From assembly GCF_002699985.1 (NCBI RefSeq), contig NZ_LKBT01000005.1:62001-126000 (forward strand): a stretch of DNA of 64,000 bases, given 5' to 3'. Both the position numbers and the translations under genes were made by a program. This document shows positions 13,535 through 20,991 of the stretch, in pieces. The notes beneath the pieces were generated by a model. The model did not search any database. It saw nothing but the letters and a program-made list of their open reading frames with translations, and was not told the DNA's origin. The first letter of the stretch is position 1. Each line of letters starts with the position of its first letter. This DNA comes from Pseudomonas sp. ICMP 561 (GTDB lineage Bacteria > Pseudomonadota > Gammaproteobacteria > Pseudomonadales > Pseudomonadaceae).

Positions 13535-15277
13535 TTAGAGGAACAAACCAGGACCTGGGTTGCTTCCTTCCGGGAATCTGACGCCGACTTTGAGGATCTT
13601 GTTCCCCTCCATCACAGCAACTGTCCAAATAGTTCCATTCCATTCGATCTGATCGCCAACAATCGGCTCGCCACGATTCTTCTGCACAATGAACTGGCTC
13701 AGCGGCATGTTGCCGTCCTGACCGTCCAGTTTCAGACCGTACAAGGCGGCAACTGCGCTCAGTTGAGCGTCGCCCTCCAGTACGAAGTCGCCGAAGAAAC
13801 GCAGGTCCAGGCCGCGTTGAGGCGCCTGGCTGAACAGTTTGCCCAAGGCGGGCAGGTCATGTTCGTGGCCGATGACACACAGCAGGTCATCGACTTCCAG
13901 TGTTGTACTGCCCGACGGGTGAAGCAGTTGCTGGCCGCGGAACAGGGCGGCGATGCGCGTGCCTGCGGGCATTTTCAGTTCGCGCAGGGCGGCACCGATA
14001 CACCACTTTTCTGCACCGAGACGGTATACGAACAACTCCCACTCGCTGGTGACGTGGACTTCCAGAGGTGCGCGGGAAATCGGCGCAGGCTCGGGCGGGA
14101 CAGTCACTTTGAGCAGCTTGGCCACCCACGGCAGGCTGGTGCCCTGTACCAACAGCGAAACCAGCACGATAAAGAACGCCAGATTGAAGTACAGCTGTGC
14201 ATTGGGCAGGTTGGCCATCAGTGGGAACACCGCCAGAATGATTGGTACTGCACCGCGCAAGCCCACCCAGGCAATAAACGCCTTTTCACGTCCGTGGAAG
14301 GCTTTGAACGGCAGCAGCCCTACCATGACCGAAAGCGGGCGTGCGACGAGGATCATCCACAGCGCCAGGCCCAGTGCCGGGATCGCAATCGGCAGTAGAT
14401 CGTGAGGCGTGACCAGCAGGCCCAAGACCAGAAACATACCGATCTGCGCCAGCCAGGCCATGCCATCAAGCATGTGCAAAATACCGTGACGGCTGCGAAT
14501 CGGACGGTTGCCCATCACCAGCCCACACAGGTAAACCGCCAGAAAACCGCTGCCGTGGATGGCGTTGGTCAGGGCAAACACCGCCAAACCGCCAGAAATC
14601 ACGAGAATCGGATACAGCCCGGTCGCCAGATTAATGCGGTTGACCAACTGCAACATGAGCCAGCCACCGCCCAGACCAATCACGCCGCCGATACCGAATT
14701 CGCGAATGAGATGGGCCAGCAGACTCCATTCCAGATTGGTCTGGCCATTGGCGAGCATGCCGATCAGGGTCACGGTGAGGAACACCGCCATCGGGTCGTT
14801 ACTGCCGGATTCGATTTCAAGGCTGGCGGTTACTCGCTCATTCAGGCCTTTGCCGCCTAACAGGGAGAACACCGCCGCCGCGTCCGTTGATCCGACGATA
14901 GCGCCGATCAACAAGCCCTGAATCATGTTCAGATTAAACAGCCAGGCTGCGACCATGCCTGTCAGAGCCGTCGTAATAAGGACTCCGATGGTTGCCAGCG
15001 ACAGCGCGGGCCACAGCGCCACCCGGAAACTGGAGACCCGCGTTCGCAAGCCGCCATCAAGCAGAATGACTGCCAGCGCAAGGTTGCCCACCAGATACGC
15101 GGTGGCGTAGTTGTCGAAAATAATCCCGCCGCCATCCACGCCCGCGACCATGCCGACCGCCAGGATGATCACCAGGATAGGGATGCCCAGACGTGACGAA
15201 ATCGAACTGACCAGAATGCTTGCACCCACCAGCAACGCGCCGATCAAGAACAGGCTGTTGATGGTCGTGGCATCCAA
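13535..15277 (-). CDS. nhaP2: K+/H+ antiporter NhaP2 (CvrA family)
   Basis: A 580-residue CPA1 antiporter. About twelve membrane segments fill residues 1-390, with the ion-binding region [16 protein letters not shown] and the conserved [16 protein letters not shown] TrkA-C-like domain (about 410-490) and a further C-terminal regulatory part follow. It exports potassium in exchange for protons. Together with the MscK gene just downstream it makes a potassium and turgor pair, probably co-transcribed. Confidence 0.93.
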   Translation of the reverse strand: MDATTINSLFLIGALLVGASILVSSISSRLGIPILVIILAVGMVAGVDGGGIIFDNYATAYLVGNLALAVILLDGGLRTRVSSFRVALWPALSLATIGVLITTALTGMVAAWLFNLNMIQGLLIGAIVGSTDAAAVFSLLGGKGLNERVTASLEIESGSNDPMAVFLTVTLIGMLANGQTNLEWSLLAHLIREFGIGGVIGLGGGWLMLQLVNRINLATGLYPILVISGGLAVFALTNAIHGSGFLAVYLCGLVMGNRPIRSRHGILHMLDGMAWLAQIGMFLVLGLLVTPHDLLPIAIPALGLALWMILVARPLSVMVGLLPFKAFHGREKAFIAWVGLRGAVPIILAVFPLMANLPNAQLYFNLAFFIVLVSLLVQGTSLPWVAKLLKVTVPPEPAPISRAPLEVHVTSEWELFVYRLGAEKWCIGAALRELKMPAGTRIAALFRGQQLLHPSGSTTLEVDDLLCVIGHEHDLPALGKLFSQAPQRGLDLRFFGDFVLEGDAQLSAVAALYGLKLDGQDGNMPLSQFIVQKNRGEPIVGDQIEWNGTIWTVAVMEGNKILKVGVRFPEGSNPGPGLFL

Positions 15278-15451
15278 GGGCGTTTCTCCATGCAGAAAAG
15301 TCGATAAGAAAAGAAGGGCAGTACGTTATGACCATGCAGTCACCGTGCCAACGGATTCTAACCTGTTGAATTGGTTGGCTGTCAAAGCATTGCTGTTGAT
15401 TGACTGAACAGCGGTGTTTATGTCGATACACGGGCTGCGGATGTAACGTCC

Positions 15452-15590
15452 CCTTCGCGAATGAATTCGCGCGGGGCATCAACCGAGGCAGACACATACC
15501 CGGTAGGAGCGGATTCATCCGCGAAGGCGGCGGTACAGGCGACGTATATGCATTGAATGTAAGGGCCTCTTCGCGAATGAATTCGCACAC
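15452..15590. repeat. Composite REP repeat (GCGGATTCATCCGCGAAGG family)
   Basis: Arms CCTTCGCGAATGAATTCGC (15452-15470) and GCGGATTCATCCGCGAAGG (15509-15527) pair imperfectly, and a third copy of the first arm follows at about 15567-15585. This makes three half-units in a row, probably two overlapping elements. Confidence 0.7.
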
Positions 15591-15606
15591 ATATACCGCG
15601 GTATCC

Positions 15607-15698
15607 CGTAGGACCGGCTTCAGCCGGGAGGCTGTCCGAGCATTCGCTAAATATACTTCGCCTGAAATACTGCCCTCCCGGCTAAAGCCATTCCTACG
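15607..15698. repeat. REP-type inverted repeat (CGTAGGACCGGCTTCAGCCGGGAGG family)
   Basis: Left arm CGTAGGACCGGCTTCAGCCG and right arm CCCTCCCGGCTAAAGCCATTCC, with a loop of about 40 bases. The same family occurs at 38408, 42595 and 47152. Confidence 0.85.
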
Positions 15699-15859
15699 AA
15701 GCGGGATCAGGGCTTGCAGGCAAACATAGAATCTCCCACTTGGGGATGGCGGCGTACTCGTCAGTTGAGCCAGAAACCGCAGGCTGCAATACATACCTAC
15801 CGCAACCCTCCGCATCAAACCTGATCACGTGCATGCTTTTCTCATACAAGGAAAGCCAC

Positions 15860-18514
15860 ATGCATCGCCCACCTGTTGAACCCGCGTTTAGTTTCACCCA
15901 AGGCACCGCCGACGCTCGCTACGTCACGGATGAACAGCAGCTCAAGGAGATTGCACGGCAATTTGTCGAAGACTACCCGGACATCCACGGCATGGCATAC
16001 GCCCAGGCGAGCAAGCTGTTATTCACGCATATGGGTAAGCGGCTTGATCCCGAAAAAGTCTACTGGCATCGGTTTCACAATGCCGTAAGCAGCCCAAGAA
16101 CCTTTACCGGCTGGAGACATTCGGGGGCGCCCTATGAGTCGATGACGTTTGTGGAGCTACTGCTGCGGCGCTTTACCGCGCACGATCAACTGGCCAGCGA
16201 TGAGCTTCAGCTTTACGGCGGCTTTTATACTGACGGGCCCAAGCATGTTGTGTTCGATGAGCGCAACGAAGTCAGCTTGCTGCCCATGCAGGCGATGAAC
16301 GATTTCTGGGCGCTGGATTTCAGTGCCTTATTTCAGGCCCGAATGGACAGCTTCTGGGCGCAGCATGGGGAAAACTTTTGCACCTTGGCGCGTACACGTT
16401 TTCTCGCGGCTGCCGGACAGCAGCTTCGAGCGGGCAGGCTGACCCTGGCGCAATTCAAAACCCTGACGGGGACCGTGGTTGGCAAACTGGAGCCCGTCAT
16501 GACCCTCAATACATTGCACACCAGGGTCAGTATGGCGCCGGGTATTACCTTGCGCTCATTTGATATCGGCGGTTACGAGTGCAGCGAAAGTTTTCGTGTG
16601 GTCAGTGCCAGTGGCTGGCAGATTCTTTATCTGCCCGCTGAGGATCAGGTATTTCAAGTATTCGCTTCGCAGGCGGAGCTATACCGCTGGGTACAAGGTC
16701 GCCTGAGTCAGCCGTCAACCCGTGCTGCGTTTGAGTCGCTGTTTCTGCGCACCCATACGGCACGCCAACAGCATCAAGCGCAGTTCGATGCCACTGTGCG
16801 ACAAATTCTCCAGACACCCTGGGTTTCCGGGCAGCGCCTTATCGACTCCAGGAACCGGACTATTACCGGAGATGTATTCGAATACTTGCGCGATCTTGCC
16901 AGGCAGCAGTTGCGTGACGACGCACAGATTTTGCTGACCTCCAACTCGGACCTGCGCAAACGCATGTGGATGGGGTATCTGGATGCGTTCATCAGCGTCT
17001 TTGGAAGTTTTGCCCCGTTGGGCTGGCCCATGGCGTTGACATTGGTAGGAGCCGGAATCGCCAACATCGGCTTGCGGGCCGATCAGGCCATCAATGGCAA
17101 AACTGCCAGGGAACGTAAGGCCGGGCTTGTCGGTGCAATATTCAATTCGATTTTCCTGCTCTTCAACCTGCCAGTGCTGGCCGGGCTTAGCAGGGCAGCG
17201 AGCATCAGGCCGGTCAGCGAGCCCACTGGCGTGCTTCAGTCCGTGACGGAAAGTAGCGGTGTAACGCCTTCCAACGAGATGATCCCGTTAGTGGAAATTC
17301 GCGACCCACTGGCAGGGCTCGAAGGCAACGTAGTACTGGCGGCCGATACGCCAGCAGCGGTGGGGCGAATGCAAGGCATTCAGCAACTGGCCAACGGTGA
17401 AACCTGGATCAATCTCAATGACATGCCTTATCGGGTGCTCTACAGCGATGAGCTCGGTAGCTGGCACATCGTCGACCCCGCCAACATCACTGATGGCGGC
17501 GCAGTTAGGGCAGTGCGCCTGAATGCTTTGCAGGAGTGGGAATTGGCGCAGCCGCCGCAGGACTCCGCAATGCTGCCCACAGTAAGTCAGCTGTCCCTCA
17601 TAAAACCCTACGCGACGGTGCGCTCGGCTTTTTGGGACCTCCACATGCAGTTCAATCTGCCGGAAGAGGAACGTTTCTCTCAAATGGCGCTGGCGCGACA
17701 GGAAGCGGTGATCAATTTGCGTGCGGTAGACGCCGATGACTTGATGCTGCAAACACCGAGTGGCGCACGGGTGATGATAGACAGCAGTGGTAATGAGCAT
17801 TGGGTATTCAAAACTGCGGACGGGGATTTTGTGGGGGATCGCATCAAGCCTTACAGCGTGAGGGATTCAATGTTCAATCAGTTCCTGCGTACGGGCTCCT
17901 CCCTCGGTGAGGGGCAGGCGGGGCTGATCGAGTATCTTGCTGATGACCTGCTTGAAGTGGGGCGAAACAATGATGTAAGCCTTTATCGTGGGGGCAGCGC
18001 GTCGCGCGGTACTTCGGGCAGCTTTTTCCGCAGTGGTCAGATCAAGGCCGGGAATGTGTTGGTAACCACTGATATCAGCTCATTCAGCGAGAACCCTTTC
18101 ATTGCGAGAGTCTTCTGCAGCAGCCAGGCGGGGCAAGATTCGGCCGCTTTCGCGCTGACCAACGAGCAGATCACCTTCGACGACAGCGCAGTCGTCTTTG
18201 AATTGCCAGCAAAACATCACTTGGGGGCCACGCCCGTGGCTCTTTTTTCGGAGACTCCGCAGGAGGCCGAGTCTATCTTCATGCCCGGGCATTACTTCCT
18301 GATTGATGGCATCCAGGAGATAACAGGCCTCAACTTCAAGTTCATGAAGGTCCAGCTGACTGAAATCCCTGAGCCCAGGAGCTGGCACGTGCTGCTTGAT
18401 ATGCGCACCGGCGAGCCTTTCAGTCGCGAGCAATACGCGGTGAAGCTGGGTGACCAGGGTAAACCGCTGGTTGATCGTTTCTTCCCTGCGCCTGATGAGG
18501 CATTGAGCGTCTAG
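15860..18514 (+). CDS. DUF6543 (dermonecrotic-toxin-like) protein with C-terminal ADP-ribosyltransferase domain, copy 1
   Basis: An 884-residue protein with no signal peptide. Residues 25-480 form the DUF6543 part: EDYPDIHGMAYAQASKLL, a YWHRF motif, PRTFTGW, GGFYTDG, and a hydrophobic pair of segments near 395-450. A middle WINLNDMPYRVLY repeat-like stretch follows. The last 200 residues carry the ADP-ribosyltransferase signature: Arg710 in LYRGGS, Ser740-Ser743 in ISSFSEN, and Glu802-Ala-Glu804 (ExE) followed by SIFMPGHYFLI. ExE enzymes modify arginine. The start at 15860 follows AAGGAAAG. The delivery route is not visible; a paralogue lies at 20992. The target is unknown. Confidence 0.85.
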   Translation: MHRPPVEPAFSFTQGTADARYVTDEQQLKEIARQFVEDYPDIHGMAYAQASKLLFTHMGKRLDPEKVYWHRFHNAVSSPRTFTGWRHSGAPYESMTFVELLLRRFTAHDQLASDELQLYGGFYTDGPKHVVFDERNEVSLLPMQAMNDFWALDFSALFQARMDSFWAQHGENFCTLARTRFLAAAGQQLRAGRLTLAQFKTLTGTVVGKLEPVMTLNTLHTRVSMAPGITLRSFDIGGYECSESFRVVSASGWQILYLPAEDQVFQVFASQAELYRWVQGRLSQPSTRAAFESLFLRTHTARQQHQAQFDATVRQILQTPWVSGQRLIDSRNRTITGDVFEYLRDLARQQLRDDAQILLTSNSDLRKRMWMGYLDAFISVFGSFAPLGWPMALTLVGAGIANIGLRADQAINGKTARERKAGLVGAIFNSIFLLFNLPVLAGLSRAASIRPVSEPTGVLQSVTESSGVTPSNEMIPLVEIRDPLAGLEGNVVLAADTPAAVGRMQGIQQLANGETWINLNDMPYRVLYSDELGSWHIVDPANITDGGAVRAVRLNALQEWELAQPPQDSAMLPTVSQLSLIKPYATVRSAFWDLHMQFNLPEEERFSQMALARQEAVINLRAVDADDLMLQTPSGARVMIDSSGNEHWVFKTADGDFVGDRIKPYSVRDSMFNQFLRTGSSLGEGQAGLIEYLADDLLEVGRNNDVSLYRGGSASRGTSGSFFRSGQIKAGNVLVTTDISSFSENPFIARVFCSSQAGQDSAAFALTNEQITFDDSAVVFELPAKHHLGATPVALFSETPQEAESIFMPGHYFLIDGIQEITGLNFKFMKVQLTEIPEPRSWHVLLDMRTGEPFSREQYAVKLGDQGKPLVDRFFPAPDEALSV

Positions 18515-18629
18515 CCGGATTTCGCCATTTCTGATTGTTGAGTGCCTGCCGCCGGGTTTTGTACGAAGGTACTCCCGTATACAACGTGGTGTGCAGGCCA
18601 AGGTCTCCATAGCTACGAAGCTCTTGGCC

Positions 18630-18659
18630 AGCGGAACATCCATTCAATGATGTTCCGCT
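18630..18659. other. Perfect 11-bp hairpin between convergent genes
   Basis: AGCGGAACATC and GATGTTCCGCT flank an 8-base loop, with a further GGCCAAG...CTTGGCC pair just before it. It lies between the first toxin and the convergent 18671 gene. There is no T-tract on either side, so it may block read-through or protect 3' ends rather than being a classical terminator. Confidence 0.45.
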
Positions 18660-18670
18660 GCATCAAAAGC

Positions 18671-19132
18671 CTAACGTATCGACTCATAAACAGATCGCAG
18701 TTGCTTAGCGTACTGTTTAGCGTTTGGTATCCTGATTTTCTTCAGGTAAGAATCCAGCATTTCCGGTTTGGTTTTCAGGAGGTGCAGTTCAATCAGATAA
18801 ATGTTCAGGAAGTTTTTATAAAATGGGAGCGTCTCTAGTAGAACGTCATCTTCATCTTCACTATGCTTTCCTTCCTGCTGATTCTCAGTCCCCTCAATGC
18901 TTTTCAATTTTTCAAGCACGTACTTCTGGCAAAAAAGCTTGTCGCTGGCGACTTCTTCAAGGTCCTTTACCGTGACACCGGCTGCATTAATGTCCTCAAT
19001 GTCATACCCCAGTAATGCGTCAGGGACGATTTTGTCATTCGTCGCCAGTTTCGGATTTTGAACCAGTTGTTCAAGGAGGTTCGAATATATTTCCCCCTCA
19101 ATCCAGTGTCGAACATCTTGCAGGCTTACCAT
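18671..19132 (-). CDS. Hypothetical acidic protein, third gene of a small operon between the toxins
   Basis: A 153-residue protein I do not recognise. It is acidic and mostly helical, with a stretch of Glu/Asp around residues 85-100 (KHSEDEDDVLLE) and a hydrophobic patch FYKNFLNIYLIELHLL after it. It has no signal peptide or membrane segment. The ATG at 19132 has GGGAG upstream. It follows the 19228 gene by 95 bases on the same strand and converges with the first toxin. Small acidic cytoplasmic proteins in such spots are often immunity proteins; that is inference. Confidence 0.7.
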   Translation of the reverse strand: MVSLQDVRHWIEGEIYSNLLEQLVQNPKLATNDKIVPDALLGYDIEDINAAGVTVKDLEEVASDKLFCQKYVLEKLKSIEGTENQQEGKHSEDEDDVLLETLPFYKNFLNIYLIELHLLKTKPEMLDSYLKKIRIPNAKQYAKQLRSVYESIR

Positions 19133-19227
19133 GTATCGACTCCCTTAATCATGTTTACGAACCTGTCCTGCATGCATGAGTTGGTCGGCGCCTCGTGCGC
19201 TCATAGCGTTAAATTCAGAGCGCTGGG

Positions 19228-19590
19228 TCAGGCGATGTCTAAAAAATCATCATTATCCATATAGTGATTCAGCGCGCGTATGACAATATCCACGTCTGCT
19301 GTTTGTTTCTGTTCGTATATATTGCGTAGCACATCATTGAATTGCTCTCCGTAATACAGGAGTTCAAGTCCGTGAGAGGTTACAAATTCACTGTGAACAT
19401 CTTCGTCGTTTATAACCTCTGGGTAACGATCCAGATAACAGATTGTTTCAGGCGTTATGAGCTCTGTTTCTTCCTCTGTATACAAGCATACATCGTCCAG
19501 GACTGCTGGTCCGGATTTTAAAAAATTAATCAAATCTACGACTGTGATGGGTTCGCCAAGGCGAAGGCTAGAATTCAAGTTTCGCATCAT
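19228..19590 (-). CDS. Hypothetical small acidic protein (possibly DUF7716-like)
   Basis: A 120-residue acidic protein starting MMRNLNSSLRLGEPITVVDL. The ending VIRALNHYMDNDDFLDIA recalls DUF7716-type proteins, which occur near toxin genes; this is a memory-based suggestion. The start at 19590 follows GAGGAAAG and overlaps the end of the upstream gene by 23 bases, so the two are coupled. It has no signal peptide. Confidence 0.7.
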   Translation of the reverse strand: MMRNLNSSLRLGEPITVVDLINFLKSGPAVLDDVCLYTEEETELITPETICYLDRYPEVINDEDVHSEFVTSHGLELLYYGEQFNDVLRNIYEQKQTADVDIVIRALNHYMDNDDFLDIA

Positions 19591-20194
19591 AAATACTTTC
19601 CTCGATATCAATGAAGCTCATGCCTTTTAAGTTTTCTGACTCGATGGCTTGCTTTAGTCTTGACGAAAACACATATTCATTCATGAGCATTTCGCTGCAA
19701 ATAAAAAAGTCTAAATCAATATCCTTTTTCTCAACAACAAATCGTGTTATCGAGTCGTAAATGTCTCTGCCATCATGATAGTTGTCTTGTTCAGGCAGGT
19801 GTGTGGTCGGGTCTTTTCTGATTTCATAAACAGCGTTCTTTTTGTCTAGCAGGCTCCTGATTTCCCGGCTGCATAAAAGAAAATATTTTTTGGGTGTTGT
19901 CGATGATTTGTGTCCCTGAAGATGGACGCGGACTTCTATGGTATCCATTCTGCCATAGCGGAAAAGTCTGATTATGTTCAGCAGTTTTTCAGAACAGATG
20001 AATTCGCTACCGAAATAAAAGAAATCAGTATCCAAGGCTTTGTGCCTGGCAAGGAAATCGAGGAGGGTTCCTGGCTGAGGGAATCTGGCATCCGAAAAGT
20101 CATTCGAGTTCCAGCCATAGCGTTGAAACTCTCCATCAATCCCGCCGCCAGGACAGCCTTTATCGCCCGGTTTATATTGGATCAAAAACACCAT
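19568..20194 (-). CDS. Imm11/Imm43-like immunity-type protein
   Basis: A 208-residue cytoplasmic protein. The order of elements, DFFYFGSEFICSEKLLNII in the first half and DFFICSEMLMNEYVFSSRL near the end followed by LKGMSFIDI, matches the Imm11/Imm43 group of immunity proteins from polymorphic toxin systems. It is the first gene of a three-gene minus-strand operon between the two ADP-ribosyltransferase toxins, with AAGGGGG before the ATG. Whether it protects against those toxins or against a toxin no longer present is open. Confidence 0.7.
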   Translation of the reverse strand: MVFLIQYKPGDKGCPGGGIDGEFQRYGWNSNDFSDARFPQPGTLLDFLARHKALDTDFFYFGSEFICSEKLLNIIRLFRYGRMDTIEVRVHLQGHKSSTTPKKYFLLCSREIRSLLDKKNAVYEIRKDPTTHLPEQDNYHDGRDIYDSITRFVVEKKDIDLDFFICSEMLMNEYVFSSRLKQAIESENLKGMSFIDIEESIYDAKLEF

Positions 20195-20370
20195 CGCCCC
20201 CTTGGCATTGCGTTCTGATATCGTTGAGTTTTACATTCTACCTTGAGTATTCGCTCGCCACCTGTCTATTATAATGAATAGTAAAGAATGCCAGGGTGGC
20301 GAGTTATGATCTACAGTACACCAAAAAACCACAAGCTAAAAAAGCCTATTTTCATAAGGCTGGATGCAGT

Positions 20371-20823
20371 ATGCAACCTCTCAGAACCCCTGTAGGAAAA
20401 AAATACTTCGGCTCTTTTTCCTTCTTTATTTTTACGTTGCTTGTTTTGGCCGTTTACTCCGCTGCATTCAATCTGTTCGACAATTCTAATTGTCAAGGCT
20501 ATAACTACACGGAAACGTTAAATGGCGGTGCGAAGGAAATTGGCAATAAAGCGTTTATGATAAATATTTGCGGGGCCGGAGTAAATAATAGTCTTTTTGA
20601 TGGCGATGGTATGGAAAGGGTTCGATTGACTATTTTCGATGATCAAGGCGAGCTGTTAGTGAGGAGATATTATAAGGTTTTCTGGGGCGGCCAGCCCGGA
20701 CATGAACCGCTTAAGATTTCCGTAAACAGTATTATCTATCAAGATGACAAGGAGCAGAAAGACCACACAATTACGATGCCTCCCACACGTCTCGAATGGA
20801 TTCGTGCAAGGCTCCCCCTTTAA
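20371..20823 (+). CDS. Small membrane-anchored protein of unknown function
   Basis: A 150-residue protein with one membrane segment (about residues 13-33, SFFIFTLLVLAVYSAAF) and an exported domain containing two cysteines (NCQGYNY and NICGAG) and a beta-rich second half. The start at 20371 has AAGG upstream; a GTG at 20296 would add 25 residues. It is divergent from the immunity-like operon and runs towards the second toxin, 168 bases downstream. It could be a membrane immunity or accessory protein; I do not recognise the family. Base composition is AT-richer than in the toxins. Confidence 0.65.
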   Translation: MQPLRTPVGKKYFGSFSFFIFTLLVLAVYSAAFNLFDNSNCQGYNYTETLNGGAKEIGNKAFMINICGAGVNNSLFDGDGMERVRLTIFDDQGELLVRRYYKVFWGGQPGHEPLKISVNSIIYQDDKEQKDHTITMPPTRLEWIRARLPL

Positions 20824-20991
20824 CGACGGGTATGTTTGAAGGCAATTTCTACCCGCGTCGACTTTTCTTACACAGTCCAGTCATCGAATAGTAGCGGCGG
20901 TGCTCATCGCAGGTAGGTAATTAATTACTGCACATCCTCCTTCCTTTGCTGATTGGATAAGGCCTCACTACATCCAAAGGAATGGATAAAA

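Larger units (their letters stand above)
15278..15859. other. Intergenic region between nhaP2 and the first toxin, filled by two repeats
   Basis: This divergent intergenic region of about 580 bases holds two REP-type elements (15452-15590 and 15607-15698). The remaining 150 bases before the toxin start must contain its promoter; no clear -10/-35 pair could be chosen. The open frame running in from 15740 is not expected to be translated before 15860. Confidence 0.6.
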
